Part shown: in pieces, positions 1 to 11,905 of the stretch
How the letters are laid out: each line of letters opens with the position of its first letter
Position numbering within the stretch: position 1 is the stretch's first letter
From: Calliopum simillimum
Lineage: Eukaryota > Arthropoda > Insecta > Diptera > Lauxaniidae
Length of the DNA: 64,000 nt
Assembly (NCBI GenBank): GCA_951812925.1
Contig: OX638368.1
Coordinates: 15,253,187 to 15,317,186 of the forward strand
Reading direction: 5' to 3'
The notes under the pieces: generated by a model
The model's database searches: none
Told to the model about the DNA's origin: nothing
The model's input: only the letters and a program-made list of their open reading frames with translations
Translations under genes and position numbers: made by a program

Positions 1-1435
1 TATAAACGACTTTCACTGTATGTTCTAAAATGTCATTCACAACTATATGCCAAATATTAAAACTGAATTTTGTGTATTAGCAAAGATATCGCACTTTCAA
101 TTATGTCGTAAGAGCCACATATGTTTTTTTGTTGACCGCAAAAAGAACGTAAGCACATCAAAAACCAGAGAATTAGGCGGGGCAGGTATGGAAAAGTATA
201 TATATTCCTCGTCAGAATCACCTTTTAAGTCAGTATAGCCATGTCCGTCTGTTTGGATGGATGTTTGTGTGTCCGTGGAAATATTATTCACGGGAAAACT
301 TAGATAATTCGGCGAAATTGTAAAGACGGTTCGTTGTAAAAGTTAGCTCGAAGGATTGAAAATGAAGCTTGAAGCCCCAGTCTTTTTCTTTGAAAATCAG
401 TTTGAATTATATCGATATCTTTTTTTGTCTTCGAAACATCGTAAGCTGAAATATCAAAAAACGTGGATTTTTCCTTTTTTCACCTTTTCAGGTTAGAATA
501 ATTCGAAGAAGAAAAAATATATCGATATAATTTAAGCTGGGATTTGAAGTTAAATAATAGGCTTCAAGGTGTTTTTTAATGTTTTATGGCTAAAGATATC
601 CTTGTTCTAATATATAACCTCAAAAGAATAAAAAAAAATGTTATTTTAACTTTTCACAAAATGGATGGAAAATTAGTCTTTAGGCTAGGATTTCTCTCAA
701 ACTATTTTAGATATATCAATTCTAAAACCAGATTCGGATTCAACATCAAAATTTAAATTGAAAATGTTTTTCTAAAAAAACGCGAAAGTTAATTTTTTTT
801 TTAACAAAAAAATTTAAAAAAAAAGTTGTTAAAAATACAATATCAGTTAAAACTTTCAAAAACAATATTTTTGAATCTACAAATAAACAGAAAACTAACT
901 GCACACCCAGTTTTGAGTTAGTTTTTGTCAAACTTTTTCTTTTAATGCAGAAACAATGTAAAGACCATTTGGTAAACTGAATTCGACTCGGAAAATCGAT
1001 TAGCTCAGTGACCGATTTTAAAAAAAAACTTTTTCTGTATATTTGGACCTCTATGAACAACTTTGCAAAAATAGACCTGGAGTGGGATTACATCGGAGTA
1101 AAACCAAGTTCAAACGATGTGTGTGTGTGATATTTTGTAAGTTTTTAATACTAAATAGTACTGTAAATTAACAATATTACAGTCAATCTGACCGTTTTTG
1201 TGAGTTGGTACAATTTCAACCGTTCAAATTGTTACAATTTTCTTTCTGTGTATTAAATAAATGTTATAAATTTATTTTTCAAAGGAAAAACCATGTAATT
1301 TCAAAAAACGTATGCGCCACATTTTAATTTCAATCTTCGCGAAGAGTGACTGCGAAAATGTCGTATGCGCCATAAATGAGTGAAATATGCACAAAACCAA
1401 TTTAAAAATGCGTCAATTATTTATATGAGGTCTAA
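1..1435. other. AT-rich intergenic DNA, no gene seen
   Basis: No open frame here resembles a protein I know. The short frames are A/T-driven and rich in Lys, Phe, Ile and Asn. Around 195-255 there is a reversed scrap of the dispersed repeat whose plus-strand form carries the motif ACGGACATGGCTATAT (see 3820-4960 and 33915-34792). The rest is AT-rich with poly-A and poly-T runs. Confidence 0.6.
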
Positions 1436-1898
1436 TATATCGACGGCTTATATTCAATACCCTCTATCTACAATTTTCACGAAAATTAGTTTTTGATGGT
1501 AAAACCTTCATTGAGACAAATGGCATCTATGATATTAATTCCAAACGAAAAATTTGCTTCCAGAGCTACTTTTTTCCATTTAAAGAAATTCACTATCTAC
1601 AGGAATCGATTTTGTGAAATGCAATATCCTCTATCTACATATGAAAATTGAAAAATTTTTAATTTTATTATATTTATTGGGTGGCCGTTATATACAAGGT
1701 CGTGACAAACTGTCGTCAATCGTCTCCAAATGGCGAAAATAAATTTTCTTGATTTTTTCAGTTTTGTATGTTGAACCTTGATAGCCCTGCTGAGATAAGG
1801 CTAGACGCATGAAATTTGGTACAGATGAAAACAATATTACCAGGCTATCTGGGATTAAAAATGGACGTGATCGGTTAAACTTGATTTGAAAATTAATA

Positions 1899-2163
1899 CA
1901 ATTGAGGAGTGTCCGCACCAAAGGGCCTAGGTACAATTTCGAGGCAAAAGTTGTGTCATAATATGAATCGGGTGACATTTTGTTTGAAATGATAATAATT
2001 GTTTTCATGAAAAATTGACTCGATGGCGTGGAATTGATGGCATTATGTTAAAAAAGTTATACCGGTCAAATAACTGATTATTATGGCACATAATATGTAT
2101 GAGATTACTTTTGCCTCAAAGTGGTACTTAGGCCCTTTGGTGCAGCCACTCCTCAATTGTATA
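1899..2163. repeat. Inverted repeat (hairpin), about 265 bp
   Basis: The arms share ATTGAGGAGTG, a CCAAAGGGCCTAGGTAC-like block and GAGGCAAAAG. They reappear inverted at about 2110-2163 as CTTTTGCCTC, GTACTTAGGCCCTTTGG and CACTCCTCAAT. Arms are about 50 bp with a few mismatches. The structure suits a MITE or a hairpin; no protein is encoded. Confidence 0.6.
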
Positions 2164-2279
2164 TACGAGTCAAAAGAAACTCGGTATTAAAGCGGTATCC
2201 AGACGGACTTGTGAATGCAAAACATTAGAACTGAAATCTGAGCTCAGATTTTTATATAAAGTACCCCAAGTTACTAGAA

Positions 2280-2577
2280 AGTAAAGATCATAGCAGTCTT
2301 GGTCTTGGTATTGTTCTTGCATATTGTGTCTTGGTCATTAAGTCTTGGTCTCAAAGATGCCAAATTTCGAATTGAGACATGATTTTATGCTTGAAACGGG
2401 CGTAACACACCTATTAACTATAAATTCGAAAGACTAAAAAGCAGTCTTGGTCTTGATGATAATCCTGAGCAAGACCAAAACCACAGAAGTCTTAGTCTAG
2501 CAATGATATCAGCGTCTTGGTCTAATACCGAGTCCAAGGCCAAGAATCAGGACCAAGACTAATTTGCTCATCACTAA
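2280..2577. repeat. CTTGGTC-rich repeat, relative of the 27516 MITE
   Basis: This tract repeats AGTCTTGGTC and its complement many times. It ends with GCTCATCACTAA at 2577, the same terminal word that closes the better-bounded element at 27516-27640. The left terminus is not clear, so this is probably a truncated or rearranged copy of the same non-autonomous family. Confidence 0.5.
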
Positions 2578-3210
2578 CTGTGATTTCCTTATTACGCATC
2601 TAAACTAGGACTTTTACTATCATGTAAGAATTCTGAGTTATCTTTTCTTAGAAGTCCAAAAATCACTGTTTTGAGGCCTACTTAGAGTTATATAGCAAGC
2701 TATAAGCAAGGATAAATCAGGATCCTTACATGATAGAAAAAAAACCAAGTTTAGATTCATAATAAGCAGATCAAAGTTCAAAATAAACGGCTATAAAAAA
2801 TAAGGACCTATAATAATCTGAGCTCAGGTTTCGGTTCTCATATTTTGCATTCTCAAGTCCGCCAGGCGCCTAACCTATTTTTAGTTTCTTTTGCTAAAAA
2901 ACCATCTATTAATAAGTAATTCATAAAAAAATTGGTTTTTATTATTGTGCAATAGGCTCTATCTGCTTGTTTGAACACGCATTTTATATTATATTTGAAT
3001 TGCAATATCCTCTATCTGCTATAATAAGGCGAATAACTAAGGTTTTTTTTTAATTTTTTTATTTGAAGGATCTAGTGGCTCTTTTTAATTAATATCGTAG
3101 TACTTCGTTTGATTAACACTATAAAAAATAGCGAATAAAACAGTTTTTTTGCTCTCCTGAAAAATTGTGTTTTTGTAGATAGAGTGTATTGAATATAAGC
3201 CGTCGATATA

Positions 3211-3819
3211 CTACATTTAACGTTTTAAAAAAATCCGCCATGCATGTCCGAAAAAAAATGAAAAAAACTCTCTCCTGTAAAATTTGCTTTCAGTCGCACA
3301 CGCTACTATTGCGGTTAGGGCTCGATATAATCTTATTAAAACTATTGAAAAATGTTCCTAAGTACCAGGGAATAAAATAGAAGAAGCTTCAACACACTTT
3401 GGTATCTTCTTAATGTTAAAATGTTGCTTTTAATGAAGAAATGGTATCCTAAAAATCAGTATTTTTTTCAATTTCCCGAAAAATTATAGACTTTCGGGAT
3501 GTAATCATTTGGGAGAATAAAATGTTGATAAGTACCTGGAAAAATTTCCGGGAATTTCGCAAATGAGTTATTTTATAGATTTCGATGTGTTCTCTCAGAA
3601 TTTCAACTTTGCAACCTTAAATTGTGTCCGCTCGCACCGCCATATTGGAAAAATGGCGTTCAAAATTAGTTTAACGGTTACATTTAGAAAAAAATATTGT
3701 GGCTCAATATTCTGAACTTCTAAATTGTTGTCATACGACTTATAACTCAGGAGATATCCAAATCCATAATTTGAAAAAATTTGTAAATTGTGTATGTATT
3801 AGATTGTATCGATCCCCCA
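3211..3819. other. Intergenic DNA, nothing recognised
   Basis: AT-rich sequence. The one frame longer than 60 codons (3189-3380) is lysine-rich, has no family resemblance and overlaps the end of the preceding inverted repeat. Confidence 0.5.
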
Positions 3820-4960
3820 TACAAAAAAAAAGTACGCTGTAAGCCCCCCATTTTGAAAGCTTATCGGTTTCGATTTTTTAGGGAAAAAAATTTTGTTTTT
3901 TCTACCTTTAAATAATACGCTATTTGATTTTTTCCTATTGCTCCGCCATTTGACGTCCGATCGTTGTAAATACATCATTCATTTAAGTAATTTATACCAA
4001 ATGTTTTTTCGACTAGTTGTACTCATTATCTCAGTTTCTACCACTCCAAGGTTCCAAGGGCTTTCATATAAAAATCGTAAAATTCATCTCTAGAAGTTTC
4101 CTCAAATTGAAATTGAAGAAGTTATAGCGAATCTAAAACGTCAGTACAAAAAATGAAAACCAGGATGTTTCAAAAACGAAAATCGCCACCTAAAAGTATG
4201 CAAGAATTTTTTCTTATTTATTTGCATACTGTTTGAAATGTCAAATCAAATAGCAGAAATGCAACAAACAACTAGTAAGGGTGTTACCTTTGGCCTAGCC
4301 AAACATAAAATACACTACACAGCAGTATTTTCAAAATTTTGCTTATATGGGAGGTGCCACGCCCTCTTGTCCAAATTTACCCATTTTTTCTCAGAGTTTG
4401 CATTTATAGTTCTTAGTATTTGAGTAAAATTTAGTTCGATTATCTGAAAAAACGCTTTCAGTACAGCGTATTGAAGCTTTTGCTTATAAGAGAGGTGCCA
4501 CGCCCTCTTGTCGGAATTCTTTAAATTTTTGCTCAGATCTTGCTCTTACAATTCTTAGTATTTATGTGTATTTTGGTTGCATTATCGAGAAAAATACTCC
4601 AAAAGTTGCATTTTGAATATATTTTTTGTATGGGTGGTAGGCGTGTCCGTGGACCGATTTCGCTCATTTTCAATCCCCCAAATTAACTTTGACCACGGAG
4701 GCTATGCACCGAATATCATTGAATTATCTTGCTTAGTTTTCCCAAAAAAATTTATTTCCAGCCAGCCAGTCAGCCAGCCAGTCAGCCAGCCAGTCAGCCA
4801 GCCAGTCAGCCAGCCAGTCAGCCAGCCAGACAGACGGACATGGCTATATCGAGGAGGTGACGCTAATCAAGAATATATATACTTTTCTATAACTGCCACG
4901 CCTCCTTCTCTGCGTTACAAACGGAAGGACAAAGTGAATATACCCTGGGTGTAGGGTATA
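3820..4960 (+). repeat. Dispersed repeat, copy 1 (GGACATGGCTATAT family)
   Basis: Extended stretches match 33915-34792 in the same orientation: the TTTTTTCGACTAGTTGTACTC block near 4005, a CTACCAC...AAGG block, and the tail from ACGGACATGGCTATAT through GAATATATATACTTTTC to AATATACCCTGGG. A partial reversed copy lies at 19965-20490. The tail resembles a repeat seen widely in fly introns. No coding capacity is visible. The phrase 'GGTGCCACGCCCTCTTGTC' occurs twice (about 4352 and 4494), showing internal duplication. Confidence 0.65.
4758..4835 (+). repeat. 12-bp tandem repeat CAGCCAGCCAGT
   Basis: Six or so head-to-tail copies of the 12-bp unit CAGCCAGCCAGT, nearly perfect, lead directly into CAGACAGACGG of the dispersed-repeat tail. 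They look like slippage expansion of the CAGNCAGNC word found at this point in the family; the copy at 34660-34680 has only a single short version. One frame reads as a (Pro-Val-Ser-Gln) repeat but is not a credible protein. Confidence 0.9.
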
Positions 4961-7379
4961 AAAATCAAAATAGTCAAATTATATGCATTTGGCAATTCTA
5001 AATCCGAATCTGGCATCAAAATTGCTGTATCTTGTATGGTTTCTGAGATATCTTTTCTTTGTAAAGGGTCAAAAGTTGTGTATATAAAAACTGTTGCTAT
5101 GTTTTTCTCAAGAACGGCTACAGCGATTTTAATGAAACTTGGGAAAATTATGTGCATTAGCATATACTAAAGAATGAGATAGGTTTTGATTAAGTATATT
5201 CTTATGAAGAGGCGTGGCACCGCCCTAAACTTTTAATTTGATTTATCTATATCTCTTGAACGGCATACAATTTTTTGATGAAAATTAGTACACAGCTACT
5301 GACTATCAATGCCTTATATTGGGCAAAAATTAGGCGAAATCGAAAAAGTGCCACGCCCACTTTTTAACCATCTAAAATCATTGCTCTCCGCGGTTATGAT
5401 CCGTTGAAGTGAAGGTATCGTACATTTTACTTCAATGAATGATATCTAAGAAGATAATGATCCACTTGGATAAGTTAAAATTATGGTTTGAAGAAGAAGT
5501 TTAGAACTATTCAATGCCGCTGACAAAAATTAACTGCACTACTTCCTGGATGTACGCCTTATGTCTGAAAATAGCGTTTTCTGCACTTTACATACATCAT
5601 GGACAACTCGCATCTAAAACGTGATATGGAAAAACAGTTGTCCGATTTGGCATCAGCGACACTAAATTAATCAAAATATCGATCGAGATCAAATCCAGAT
5701 TTTTTTATGTTGCACAGTGTAACTTGCTGTTTGAAAGAAAGTTTATCATCATACAATACTATGGATGTCAACAACTCGTAGAAAATTTCGTAAAAGCTAA
5801 AACTTATTTTGAACTTTAAGCTTTAAAGCAATGATCCATTTATTTAAAATATTCGCTTACTTATCGTTTTTGGCATCTTGATCTGCTTGAAGTATGAAGC
5901 TGACATCACTTTTAAGACCTGCAGACTGCAGTAGTGATATTGCAAGCGTCGACACATCTTCCAAGGCTTTGAGTTAGCAAAAAACAAATCTGGAGATAAG
6001 TTGAAGAATCTCGTCTTGAAGAATAAGTATAGAGACGATTCCTTTTGACCATATGCTTCCACTAAAATTGATAGGAAAAAAAAAATAAATCCATCAGTTC
6101 ACACATAATTCAGAGTGTGGTTAGCATTATAAAATATACGTATGCCAATAATCCAAAGCTTAATTATTTTAGATTTTTATGGCGCTATATAACTACATCT
6201 AATTAGTTGGCATTATTTTTAATGAATTAATTGCTCAAAGTATTTTCCAACAATTATTAATATTAAGTGGCAATATCATTCAGTACGTATTATTAAGTAA
6301 TAAAATATTTTATAAGTCAATAACTCTTGGTACGTTTATAATGACAGTACATTGTCAAGATCAAAGTCAAGCCTGATTAGCTATGCATATCTAGCATCTT
6401 GAATTTATTGGTTTTTGACATTGAGCAGCAAAAGAATTTAACTGAAGCCACATTAAGTTTTTTGAATTCTTTATACTAATTGTGCTGCTATAAAATAAAT
6501 ATTTCGAAAATGGTTACAGAGTCTTAAATTGTTATTTAATTCAGATATAATTGTGCTCAATGGTTAGTCGGCCAAATATTCCATTATGGTGTACCATATT
6601 AAAATCGCATTTTTTTAAAACGCTCGATTCAAAACACTTATGATAGGAGTGTTCGCTTTTACCAAAAGTTTTAGTCTAGAATAAATATTTTGCAGGTTTT
6701 AGTTCGAAAAGCATTCACGTACTCAAAAAAAAATTAAAATGAGTGTGAAAATATGAGAGTAATTAAGCTCCCTATGTAGAATTTTTGCTGATAAAAATGA
6801 ATAAATTTTCAAAATCAAATGTTTATGAAAAATTTTTTTGTAGATTAAAAATATGATACAAACCAAAAATAAAATTTTTCAATAACATAAAAATTCATTA
6901 TTAAATGGAGGATACAATATGAATGAAAAAATTGCAGAAATGTTCCATTTAGAGGATACAGCTAGACCATTTGTAGTCAAAAAGCACTGACGATTAAAGT
7001 GGTTTTTTGCGTTCGCGTTCTTTTATATTTTTCTCCTTAAAAGAGCGTAAATTTGTTAATCTCACCCGTCTGATAGTTTTACAGGATTAATTCCAATAAC
7101 TAAGCGAATACTCCTAATTTTAATGTGCACAGTGTTGTTCTGTATTACTTAAGAATGAAAACTTAAACAAAAATTTTGCATATTTAAATAGTTTTTTTTT
7201 GTCAGTGTATGTTATGGAAAGACGAGTGCATCTACATACATATTAATTAATTAATTTAATTAACTTATTTTCAAAAAATAAATTTATTCACATATGAACA
7301 ACAGTCAATTACAAATGAAAAAGGTTTAATTATTCTATTAGCAAAGTCAATAACATATTATTAAAATTAAATAAATTGG
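4961..7379. other. Intergenic DNA with repeat scraps, no gene seen
   Basis: AT-rich. The segment at about 5520-5660 (CTGGATGTACGCC ... GGACAACTCG ... AACAGTTGTCCG) is clearly related to 32320-32460 inside takeout-like gene C, so it is another dispersed repeat. Phrases such as GCGTGGCACCGCC and GTGCCACGCCCA (5210-5370) recur elsewhere in the window. The 72-codon minus frame at 5844-6062 resembles nothing known to me. No promoter or RNA gene was recognised. Confidence 0.5.
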
Positions 7380-8112
7380 CAAATGAACTCAGTCCATTAC
7401 ACCATGGAACGAAAAAATGTGTAACGGTTGCGATTTAGGTCCAAACCACAGCCACCACGAAACTTTCCGATGGGCCATCCCAATAGTCAGTTGGAATATC
7501 CAGCGAATCGGATGCTCCAAAGGGCTACTGACTCCCGTGGTACCAGAATAATCTCTGGTCAGATTTCGTAGCAATACGCTACTGTTAGTATGACTCTGTT
7601 CCGCCTGGGACTAATCACCCATGTCGATTTATCATGGATTGTGGGAACAAGTTAGTTGCTGCATCCCACCCTTCAAGAAAGCTCAAGACTTTCTTGGGAG
7701 AAGTCGTCCTACCCAAGGTTGCTATGGCCACTTTACCATGTACGACTCGACTTAGTATGGATCATGCGAACACGTTTTCAAGTGTGAATTTCTCAGGAAA
7801 ACCCTCGGAATCCTGTCTTGGATTGTTTTTCACCACTTTGTCATATGCGTAACGTGACAATTGGGATAAAAGGGAAAAACCCTCATCTCTCCAATAGTTA
7901 CGCTCTTCCGCCTTCCTGCTTTGGCTGGTAGCCGACAGTGACACTGGGCGGCACCAGGCTGCTTGAGACAAGACATGGGACAATGTTTAGCCAACAGCTT
8001 CTCTTGTTTCGTTTCATCACTGTTTAACCTACTGTACGTTTAAAACAACTTTTACTAGCGTTTCTGGCGGCGGGAGATCCGGATTGTCTGATCAGATCTC
8101 CCAAACCCCTCC
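7380..8112. other. GC-richer island, unclassified, possibly a transposon fragment
   Basis: Base composition changes abruptly to near-balanced against an AT-rich background. Both strands keep frames of about 60-75 codons (plus 7634-7852; minus 7762-7983 and 7389-7574), none with a family signature I recognise. The sharp edges and codon-like composition suggest a decayed insertion of coding origin, for example part of a retrotransposon, but no RT, integrase, Gag zinc knuckle or transposase motif is visible. Confidence 0.4.
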
Positions 8113-8753
8113 AAATAAGTGGGTGATGGTAGGCCAATTTCCATTAATTTGACAATACTGATTTCAAAAATGTTATAAATTGTGTGCTATCTTTTACAGT
8201 TTTCAAGTTATGAGAAAAAAATCCAAAATGAACTTTATGAAAATGAGATTTTGTTTGTTTGTGTAATTGTTCCATATTGACCAGGAAACTAACTGACTGA
8301 TTTTATAGAAGTTTGCTCATTATGTTAGTTTAAAAAAAAGCTAAGCCATAAGTTTAAAAAGTGAGCGGTGCCACGCCCAACCTAAATATGAATTAATCAT
8401 ATCTCCAAAACTCTTTGCCGCAGATTTATAAAGGGTACGAATTTAGTATATTTCCCCTTGGAGGAAATTATTTAAAACTGCCTATGTCAAACTTTGTTCT
8501 AAGTGTACTCGTAAGCCTTTGCTTTCTGGAAAGCAATACCTACGTATATAACGCAACTAAACTGCTTATTAAGTGATTATGACTAAGGGCTAACAAATAG
8601 TCCACTCGGGTGTAATACCATAAGCATATATGTAAGTATGTACATTGTATATATGTATGTGTTCATGTATGATACACTTTTAATTATGATGAGTTTACTA
8701 AGAACTATTTGTTTTCTTTTTGCATTTACATATAAAGTTTTGTAGCTGTCTAT

Positions 8754-10399
8754 TAGGGTGGGCCAAATTGTATGGACGAAATTTTATCGACCTTGGCTAT
8801 CCCCCTATGTGAAAGTTCATTCAATTCTATGAATATTTGCTCAAGGAACTATACCTCTGCGTTCAACTTTAGTTCGGCGCATTTTTGATCGAAAATTTTA
8901 CCTTTTATTAAAATTTTTTTTATTTTCATACTAAATTTTAAAAATTTTTATAAAGACAAAAGTAATGTCATTATATGATTTGGCTAGTATTCTGTCAGTA
9001 ATCAATAAAATTAGGTTCTGTTTACATAAAACGCTTACTTGATAGTGTGAAATTGATGCTATATATTTAAAAAAGTGATATGGGTCAAATAGCCGATTAT
9101 TATGACCGACTTTCAAAATAAACGATTCATATTTTTGGATGAATTTTTTCAAACAAAACACCAACCTAGGCTAAAAGTTCATTTAATTCTATGAATATTT
9201 GACCAAGGAACCATACCTCTACGTTCAACTTTAGTTCGGCGCATTTTCGATTGAAAATTTTACCTTGCGTTTAATATTTATTTTTTTGCTTAATTTTCAA
9301 AATTCCTATAGAGACAAAAGTAATATCATAATATGTTTTGGATGGTATTCTGTCAGTAATCAATAAAATTGAGTTCTGTTTTTACGAAAAGTTTACTTGA
9401 TAGCGTGAAATTGATTATATTTATTCCAAAAAATTATATCGGTCAAATAACCGATTTCAAAATAAACGAGTCATATTTTTACATGGATTTTTTCAATCGA
9501 AACACCGACCCAAGTATTTTTGGATGCTAGGATGCCGAATCTGTTACTCATTTTTTTCCAGGGCAATATCTAGTGGCAGTTTTAGGATATAAACTAGCCG
9601 CTTTTTTTAATTTTACAGAACAATATACCAAAAATCCATGTAAAAATATGAATGTTTATAATAAATATATTTAATTTGACCGATATAATTTTTTGGAATA
9701 AATATAATCAATTTCACGCTATCAAGTAAATAATTTGTAGAAACAGAACTCAATTTTATTGATTACTGACAGAATACCAGCCAAAACATATTATGATATT
9801 ACTTTTGGCTCTATAGGAATTTTGAAAATTAAGCATAATTTAGCGCCGAACTAAAGTTGAACGTAGAGATATGGTTCCTTGGGCAAATATTCATAGAATT
9901 GAATGAACTTTTAGCCTAGGTTGGTGTTTTGTTTGAAAAAATTCATCCAAAAATATGAATCGTTTATTTTGAAAGTCGGTCATAATAATCGGCTATTTGA
10001 CCCATATCACTTTTTTAAATATATAGCATCAATTCCACACTATCAAGTGAACGTTTTATGTAAACAGAACCTAATTTAATTGATTACTGACAGAATAATA
10101 GCCAAATCATATAATGACATTACTTTTGTCTTTATAAAAATAAACAGAACCTAATTTAATTGATTACTGACAGAATACTAGCCAAATCATATAATGACAT
10201 TACTTTTGTCTTTATAAAAATTTTTAAAATTTAGTATGAAAATAAAAAAAATTTTAATAAAAGGTAAAATTTTCGATCAAAAATGCGCCGAACTAAAGTT
10301 GAACGCAGAGGTATAGTTTCTTGGGCAAATATTCATAGAATTGAATGAACTTTCACATAGGGGGGTAGCCGAGATCAGTTTTCAAATCGGCCCACCCTA
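8754..10399. mobile_element. Foldback (hAT-like) element with perfect 8-bp TSD
   Basis: The element starts TAGGGTGGGCC at 8754 and ends GGCCCACCCTA at 10399. It is flanked on both sides by the identical octamer CTGTCTAT (8746-8753 and 10400-10407). Arms of several hundred bases are inverted copies of each other; for example TTCAACTTTAGTTCGGCGCA recurs twice in each arm. The two subrepeats within each arm show that the unit itself was duplicated. A 75-bp block (about 10065-10219) is tandemly duplicated in the right arm. There is no transposase frame, so it is non-autonomous. The 8-bp duplication fits hAT-superfamily mobilisation; the superfamily call is inference. Confidence 0.85.
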
Positions 10400-10842
10400 C
10401 TGTCTATATATAAATATGTCAGTAGCAGTGAAACTGGTTGTTACCTACAATACCGATGATGTGCTGATAATAGGGATGTTATCCCTTGTTGCCGTCTTAA
10501 ATGTTATCTTAGAAATTGCCGGGAAAAGCAGCGTTGGACTTCGGAATTTTTTGTGATCGAAAATAATCGATTTGAAAAATTCTATAAAAAACAAAAACTT
10601 CAAATTAATTGCAATGTTATCGGCCAAATAACCGATTATTATGGCACATAATGTGTATGTCATTTACCCCATGACCCTTTTTGGACTTGCTCCACTTTCA
10701 AAATAAACGATTTATTTGTAGATACATATATAAAAATGACTTGTGTCTGAAGCATTATCACTCAGAAACTAGACGGCCAATTGAGCTGAAAATTTGGAAG
10801 TCAATGTATCTGAGGTAAGGAAAGTTTTTGTATTACACACAA

Positions 10843-11298
10843 AATTATTTTGTCTGGCGCTTCTTTGACTCAAAACTAACTACTTTTTCATATTTTTGAC
10901 CCAAGTTGTCCCGGTCCATTTTTTTCTGCAGACATTTTTCGGTTTTTAGATACAATTTCGATCGGAAAAACGGATTTTACTCAAAACCAAGGCGTCTTAC
11001 GAAGAAATTTTATAGCACAAAAAATGCTTAGCATCGTCCAGGAAATACGTGTGAGTTTTTTTTTAATTTAATTTTTTTTTTTTTTTTGACCATTTTTTGA
11101 AAAATTATAAAATGTCACAAAAAAATTCTGAAAAAATTTGCTAAAGCACTTTTTTCGTAAGGCGCCTTGATTTTGGTCGAAATTGTATCAAAAAACCGCA
11201 AAATGTCGACAGAAAAAAATGGGCCGCGACAACCTAAGTCAAAATTATGAAAAAGTTGTTAGTTTTGAGTCAAAGAAGCGCCAGACAAAATAATTTTT
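10843..11298. repeat. Long inverted repeat (hairpin)
   Basis: Arms of about 190 bp: AAAATTATTTTGTCTGGCGC at 10841 pairs with GCGCCAGACAAAATAATTTT ending near 11298, continuing through GACTCAAAACTAAC / GTTAGTTTTGAGTC and GATACAATTTCGA / TCGAAATTGTATC. The loop is a poly-T-rich tract near 11050-11090. It lies about 460 bp upstream of the TATA box of gene A. No coding sequence; probably a MITE, but no duplication of flanks was found. Confidence 0.75.
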
Positions 11299-11766
11299 CG
11301 AGTTCAGCAAGATTTTATTTAAACTGCTGATTTCAGCACCGCGAAAAGTCATCTGAAGGCTTTATAGTCAAAACGAAATATATCTATAGCAAAAAATCTA
11401 TAGCAGACCATCAACAAGACTTAATTATTATATTATATAATAATATAAATATTTTCTGATCCCGTGACTAATCTTGCAATTGCTTAAGAAAATCCCGGGA
11501 GCAGCAATGGGCTCGAAGATTAACAACCCTAATTGATTGATATATCTTAACATGCAAAATCTTCATATGTACAAACATATATATGTAAGTTTGATTCAAT
11601 TAACAATATGCAGTGACTGAGTGAGTCTTGTCAGATCGATATTTATTTTTTATACTTTAATTTGTTTTGTTTTTGTTTTAAATCTGGGCAGACAAGTTAA
11701 TCTTGCTTGATTTGCGCAAAGGAACAACAAAATTTAATTGTTTTATTTGCAAACTCTATTTTTTCA

Positions 11767-11806
11767 TATAAAAACTGGGGTTAACATCACAGTACTTGTT
11801 AGTTCA
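11767..11806 (+). promoter_or_regulatory. Core promoter of takeout-like gene A
   Basis: TATAAAA at 11767-11773 is followed 34 bp later by GTTAGTTC, whose A (11801) would be the start site. The TTAGT initiator-like word is shared with the other three takeout-like genes at the same spacing, which supports the assignment. The start codon is at 11906, leaving a leader of about 105 nt that is rich in CAACAA. Confidence 0.7.
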
Positions 11807-11905
11807 TATTTTATCATCAACATACAAAGACAACAACAAACAACAAAATCGTCCGTATTCTTTCAAATAACAACAATAATATCAACAAAGCAGTAGTGAT
11901 AAAAA

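Larger units (their letters stand above)
1436..3210. repeat. Putative TIR element with TATATCGACGGC ends
   Basis: The left end (TATATCGACGGCTTATATTC, from 1436) reappears as its reverse complement ending at 3210, and the similarity continues inward through the words CTCTATCTAC and GTAGATAGAG. The phrase CAATATCCTCTATCT also recurs near 1622 and 3002, so the interior is composite. A second, smaller inverted repeat lies inside at about 1899-2163. The tract at 2280-2577 is rich in CTTGGTC and ends in GCTCATCACTAA, like the MITE at 27516. No target-site duplication is clear and no coding region was recognised, so the boundaries are inferred from the inverted match alone. Confidence 0.5.

Noticed and set aside
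4577..4954. A 125-codon plus-strand frame with a (Pro-Val-Ser-Gln) repeat
   Set aside because: It is created by the 12-bp CAGCCAGCCAGT tandem repeat within a dispersed repeat; there is no signal peptide, family match or conservation in the second copy at 33915-34792.
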